This document shows positions 4,856 through 6,846 of a DNA stretch of 6,846 nt, in pieces. The translations under genes and the position numbers were made by a program. Under the pieces are notes generated by a model. The model worked only from the letters and a program-made list of their open reading frames with translations. It did no database searches and was not told the origin of the DNA. Position 1 is the first letter of the stretch. Each line of letters begins with the position of its first letter. Source of the DNA: Chloroflexota bacterium (lineage in GTDB: Bacteria; Chloroflexota; Dehalococcoidia; Lucifugimonadales; JACPCL1); the NCBI GenBank assembly GCA_016210395.1, contig JACQUI010000055.1, positions 1 through 6,846 on the forward strand, read 5' to 3'.

Positions 4856-6037
4856 ATGACAGCGAGTATCAAGGATAAGGTGGCCATAATCGGCATTGGT
4901 TGCACCCGGTTCGGTGAACGTTGGGACAAGAACGCCGAGGACCTAATGGTGGATGCGGTCTACGAAGCGTTAGAGGATGCAGGGCTTGAATCCAAGGACA
5001 TCCAAGCGGCCTGGCTCGGCGTCCACACCTCCTTCGGGACCGGCCAGCCCTTGGCTCAAGCGGTGAAGCTGGAGTACATTCCCATCACACGGGTTGAGAA
5101 TGCCTGCGCTACCGGTAGCGACGCCTTCCGCAACGCCTGTTACGCGGTGGCGGCGGGCGTTTACGACATCGTGCTGGCGACTGGGGTAGAGAAGCTCAAG
5201 GACAGCGGCATGACCGGGCTGGTGGGCGGTGGCGGGGGGGCTGGCACCAACATATCGCCACCCACGCCCCCGCCGGTGCAGTTTGCCCTGGCAGCCCAGC
5301 GCTATGCCCACCACTACGGTGTCAAGGCCGAAGACCTTAAGAAGGCCCTGGCCCGCATCGCGGTCAAAAACCACCACAACGGCTCCCTCAACCCCAAGGC
5401 CCACTTCCAGCGTGAGATCACGCTGGAGCAAGCCCTTAACGCCCCTATCATCGCCACCCCCCTAGGGCTCTTCGATTGCTGCGGCGTCTCCGATGGCGGT
5501 GCGGCCGCCATCATCACCCGGCCCGAGATCGCGCGCCAGCTCCGACCCGACTACGTCCTGGTGAAGGGGCTGGGGCTCACCTGCGGCGGCCGCCAGGGGA
5601 CCTTGCAGAGCGCCTACGACTTCGTCCACTTCGAGGAGAACGTCACGGCGGCCCGCCAGGCCTACCAACAGGCAGGCGTCAACAACCCCCTTAAGGATAT
5701 AGACCACGCCGAGGTCCACGACTGCTTCTCCATCACCGAGCTCATCATCTACGAAGACCTGGGTTGGGCGCCCCGAGGCAGGGGCCCGGAGTACGTCACC
5801 AACGGCGTCTTCGACCTGGAGGGGGAGCTGGCGGTCAACCCCGATGGCGGCCTGAAATGCTTCGGCCACCCCATCGGCGCCTCCGGCATCCGCATGATGT
5901 ACGAGGTCTACAAGCAGCTCCAGGGCAAGGCGGGCCCCAGGCAACGCAAGAACCCCACCCTGGGGCTTACCCATAACCTGGGCGGCACGCCGGGCTCCTT
6001 CACCTGCGCCGTCAGCATCCTGGGAGGACGCGACTAA
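4856..6037 (+). CDS. SCP2-type thiolase / acetyl-CoA acetyltransferase family protein
   Basis: The 393-residue protein has both thiolase halves. The nucleophilic cysteine is C84 in ENACATGSDAF (81-91). The HDCFS motif (288-292) takes the place of the NEAF motif of classical thiolases, as in SCP2/SCPx-type enzymes. GHPIGASG (338-345) supplies the catalytic histidine H338, and HNLGGTPGSFTCAV (373-386) is the C-terminal active-site loop. The family cleaves 3-ketoacyl-CoA with CoA to give acetyl-CoA or propionyl-CoA and a shortened acyl-CoA, or runs the reverse condensation. A flexible insert with a poly-glycine run and PPTPPP (123-140) precedes the lid region. Start: AGGAGG at 4845-4850 lies five bases before ATG. 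In many bacteria such thiolases pair with a DUF35 OB-fold protein; none is visible here. Substrate unknown, but the context of ACADs and a crotonase remnant fits beta-oxidation. Confidence 0.92.
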   Translation: MTASIKDKVAIIGIGCTRFGERWDKNAEDLMVDAVYEALEDAGLESKDIQAAWLGVHTSFGTGQPLAQAVKLEYIPITRVENACATGSDAFRNACYAVAAGVYDIVLATGVEKLKDSGMTGLVGGGGGAGTNISPPTPPPVQFALAAQRYAHHYGVKAEDLKKALARIAVKNHHNGSLNPKAHFQREITLEQALNAPIIATPLGLFDCCGVSDGGAAAIITRPEIARQLRPDYVLVKGLGLTCGGRQGTLQSAYDFVHFEENVTAARQAYQQAGVNNPLKDIDHAEVHDCFSITELIIYEDLGWAPRGRGPEYVTNGVFDLEGELAVNPDGGLKCFGHPIGASGIRMMYEVYKQLQGKAGPRQRKNPTLGLTHNLGGTPGSFTCAVSILGGRD

Positions 6038-6066
6038 GACCGCCGGCCCAGAGTAAGATCAGCGAA

Positions 6067-6390
6067 GTGGGGCCGGCCTTGCACCGACCAGACCGCCGGA
6101 TAGTCCTTGCCCTTCTCGTCCTACTGGCGCTAATGGCCGCGGCCTGCGGCCCCCGTGCCCAGGAGGTCGTGGGCACGCTCGTGGACGTCCAGGCGACCTC
6201 CCTGGTGGAGATCAGCTCGTTCAGCATCGAAGCGCCCGCCCAGGGGCGCCTCGACTTCACCGTGAGGGGAGACGTCGGCTTCAGCGCCAGCCACCTGCGG
6301 GAGCACATGCTGGGGGGCGAGCGGGTGAAGGTCACCTACGTCCGCGAGGGGGACGGGCTGCGGGCGCTGCGGGTGGAGGACGCTCCCTAG
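6067..6390 (+). CDS. Small putative lipoprotein with an OB-like beta-rich domain
   Basis: This 107-residue protein starts with GTG and has a basic N-terminus (RPDRR), a hydrophobic segment at about 12-26 and a cysteine at 27 in LMAAACG, a slightly atypical lipobox with alanine rather than leucine at -3. It is therefore probably exported and lipidated. The mature part is short and rich in predicted beta strands: VVGTLVDVQATSLVEISSF, then REHMLGGERVKVTYV and a final LRALRVED strand. This resembles small OB-fold-like lipoproteins of unknown function, but I cannot name the family. It begins 29 bases after the thiolase stop on the same strand and may be cotranscribed. No strong ribosome binding site precedes the GTG, and TTG at 6079 is an alternative start that would still keep the signal segment. 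A metabolic link to the thiolase is not evident. Confidence 0.72.
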   Translation: MGPALHRPDRRIVLALLVLLALMAAACGPRAQEVVGTLVDVQATSLVEISSFSIEAPAQGRLDFTVRGDVGFSASHLREHMLGGERVKVTYVREGDGLRALRVEDAP

Positions 6391-6406
6391 CGCGTATCTA
6401 TCTGGA

Positions 6407-6429
6407 AGGCCAAGCTAACCTTAGCGCCT
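6407..6429. terminator. Possible bidirectional hairpin between convergent genes
   Basis: GCTAA (6414-6418) and TTAGC (6421-6425) form a palindromic 5-bp stem with a tight CC loop, flanked by AGGC (6407-6410) and GCCT (6426-6429), which extend the pairing across a CAA bulge. It lies in the 60-base gap between the lipoprotein gene and the convergent thioredoxin-like gene. It has no U tract, so termination activity is uncertain. Nothing else was seen in 6391-6450. Confidence 0.3.
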
Positions 6430-6450
6430 GGTTGCGGCCACTCGACATAA

Positions 6451-6846
6451 CTAACCAGCAGCCAGGAGCCGCTGGAGCGCCTCTTCCAGCTCCGCCGCCG
6501 GGGTGAAGCCCTCGAACTTATCGAAGACCCGCCCGCGGCCATCCACCAGAAATGTATAGGGCTCCGTGGGCAGGTTCCACTCCAGCACCGCGGGCCGCAG
6601 CGAGCGGTCGCTGCCGCCCTTGAGGAGGCCCACCGGATCGTTGTAGACCTCGATGTGGATGAAGCCCACCCTGTCTCCGTATTTAGCCTTCAGGGGTTGC
6701 AACTGTTCCACCGCAGGCCCGCAGGTGCGGCTGGTGCAGAAGGCCGGGGTAGCGAAGACGACCAGGAAGGGCTTGCCCTGAGCGATGGCGTCAGCGATGG
6801 CGAGCCGATAAAGGTCGGGGTCGGGCGGACGGGCGGTGGTCAGCTC
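6451..6846 (-). CDS. Thioredoxin-fold protein with CX4C centre (5' end outside window)
   Basis: The minus-strand frame is open from the TAG at 6451-6453 to the window edge, giving 131 residues without a start, so the N-terminus is missing. Features (numbered from the first visible residue) are a hydrophobic strand and active site FLVVFATPAFCTSRTCGP (27-44) with cysteines C37 and C42, an EVYNDP segment (66-71), EPYTFLVDGRGRV (95-107), where P96 fits the cis-proline, and a C-terminal helix. This is the thioredoxin/peroxiredoxin-like (redoxin, TlpA- or SCO-like) fold. The spacing of four residues between cysteines differs from the CXXC of thioredoxins and the CXXXC of SCO proteins. It probably acts in thiol-disulphide exchange, copper delivery or peroxide handling; the missing N-terminus would show whether it is exported. 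An internal ATG-less restart at 6711 is not needed, because the conserved active site lies upstream of it. Confidence 0.85.
   Translation of the reverse strand, partial: ELTTARPPDPDLYRLAIADAIAQGKPFLVVFATPAFCTSRTCGPAVEQLQPLKAKYGDRVGFIHIEVYNDPVGLLKGGSDRSLRPAVLEWNLPTEPYTFLVDGRGRVFDKFEGFTPAAELEEALQRLLAAG

Noticed and set aside
4970..5974. Long minus-strand ORFs (153 and 170 residues) inside the thiolase
   Set aside because: Antisense shadows produced by GC-rich codon bias; the plus-strand thiolase motifs are complete.

Overview
The window is GC-rich bacterial DNA carrying fatty-acid or acyl-CoA catabolic genes in a loosely packed, partly decayed arrangement. The gene set is an acyl-CoA dehydrogenase (ACAD) cluster, an SCP2-type thiolase, a small OB-like lipoprotein and a thioredoxin-fold protein with a CX4C centre. 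This reminds me of environmental Chloroflexota (Dehalococcoidia/SAR202-like) genomes. That placement is a judgement from protein style only; no phylogenetic marker gene is complete here.

Layout. (1) Positions 1-28 look like the 3' end of a tRNA-like RNA, probably tmRNA (ssrA), ending in an encoded CCA. (2) Positions 29-544 hold no convincing gene. They contain an 11-bp inverted repeat, two consecutive hairpins and a plausible sigma70-type promoter. (3) Positions 545-3523 form a three-gene plus-strand operon: a full-length ACAD, a 179-residue protein corresponding only to an ACAD C-terminal helical domain (overlapping the first gene as TGATG), and a second full-length but divergent ACAD. (4) A PHP-family metallophosphoesterase lies at 3630-4352 on the minus strand, convergent with the ACADs. 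(5) Positions 4353-4855 are a 503-base gap. It contains a broken minus-strand 3' fragment of an enoyl-CoA hydratase (crotonase) gene. (6) An SCP2-type thiolase (4856-6037) is followed after 29 bases by a small lipoprotein gene (6067-6390). (7) A thioredoxin-like gene runs off the right edge on the minus strand (6451-6846).

Function. ACAD, crotonase (remnant) and thiolase catalyse the first, second and last steps of a beta-oxidation-type pathway, so the region looks like an acyl-CoA degradation neighbourhood. The two full-length ACADs differ in their active-site features: the first keeps a glutamate in the helix-G position used by some actinobacterial heteromeric ACADs, while the second lacks an obvious catalytic glutamate. 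This suggests a heteromeric enzyme, with the stand-alone C-terminal domain as a possible third component or a degenerating paralogue. The substrate cannot be read from the sequence. The two most notable points are the retained stand-alone ACAD domain and the crotonase fragment.
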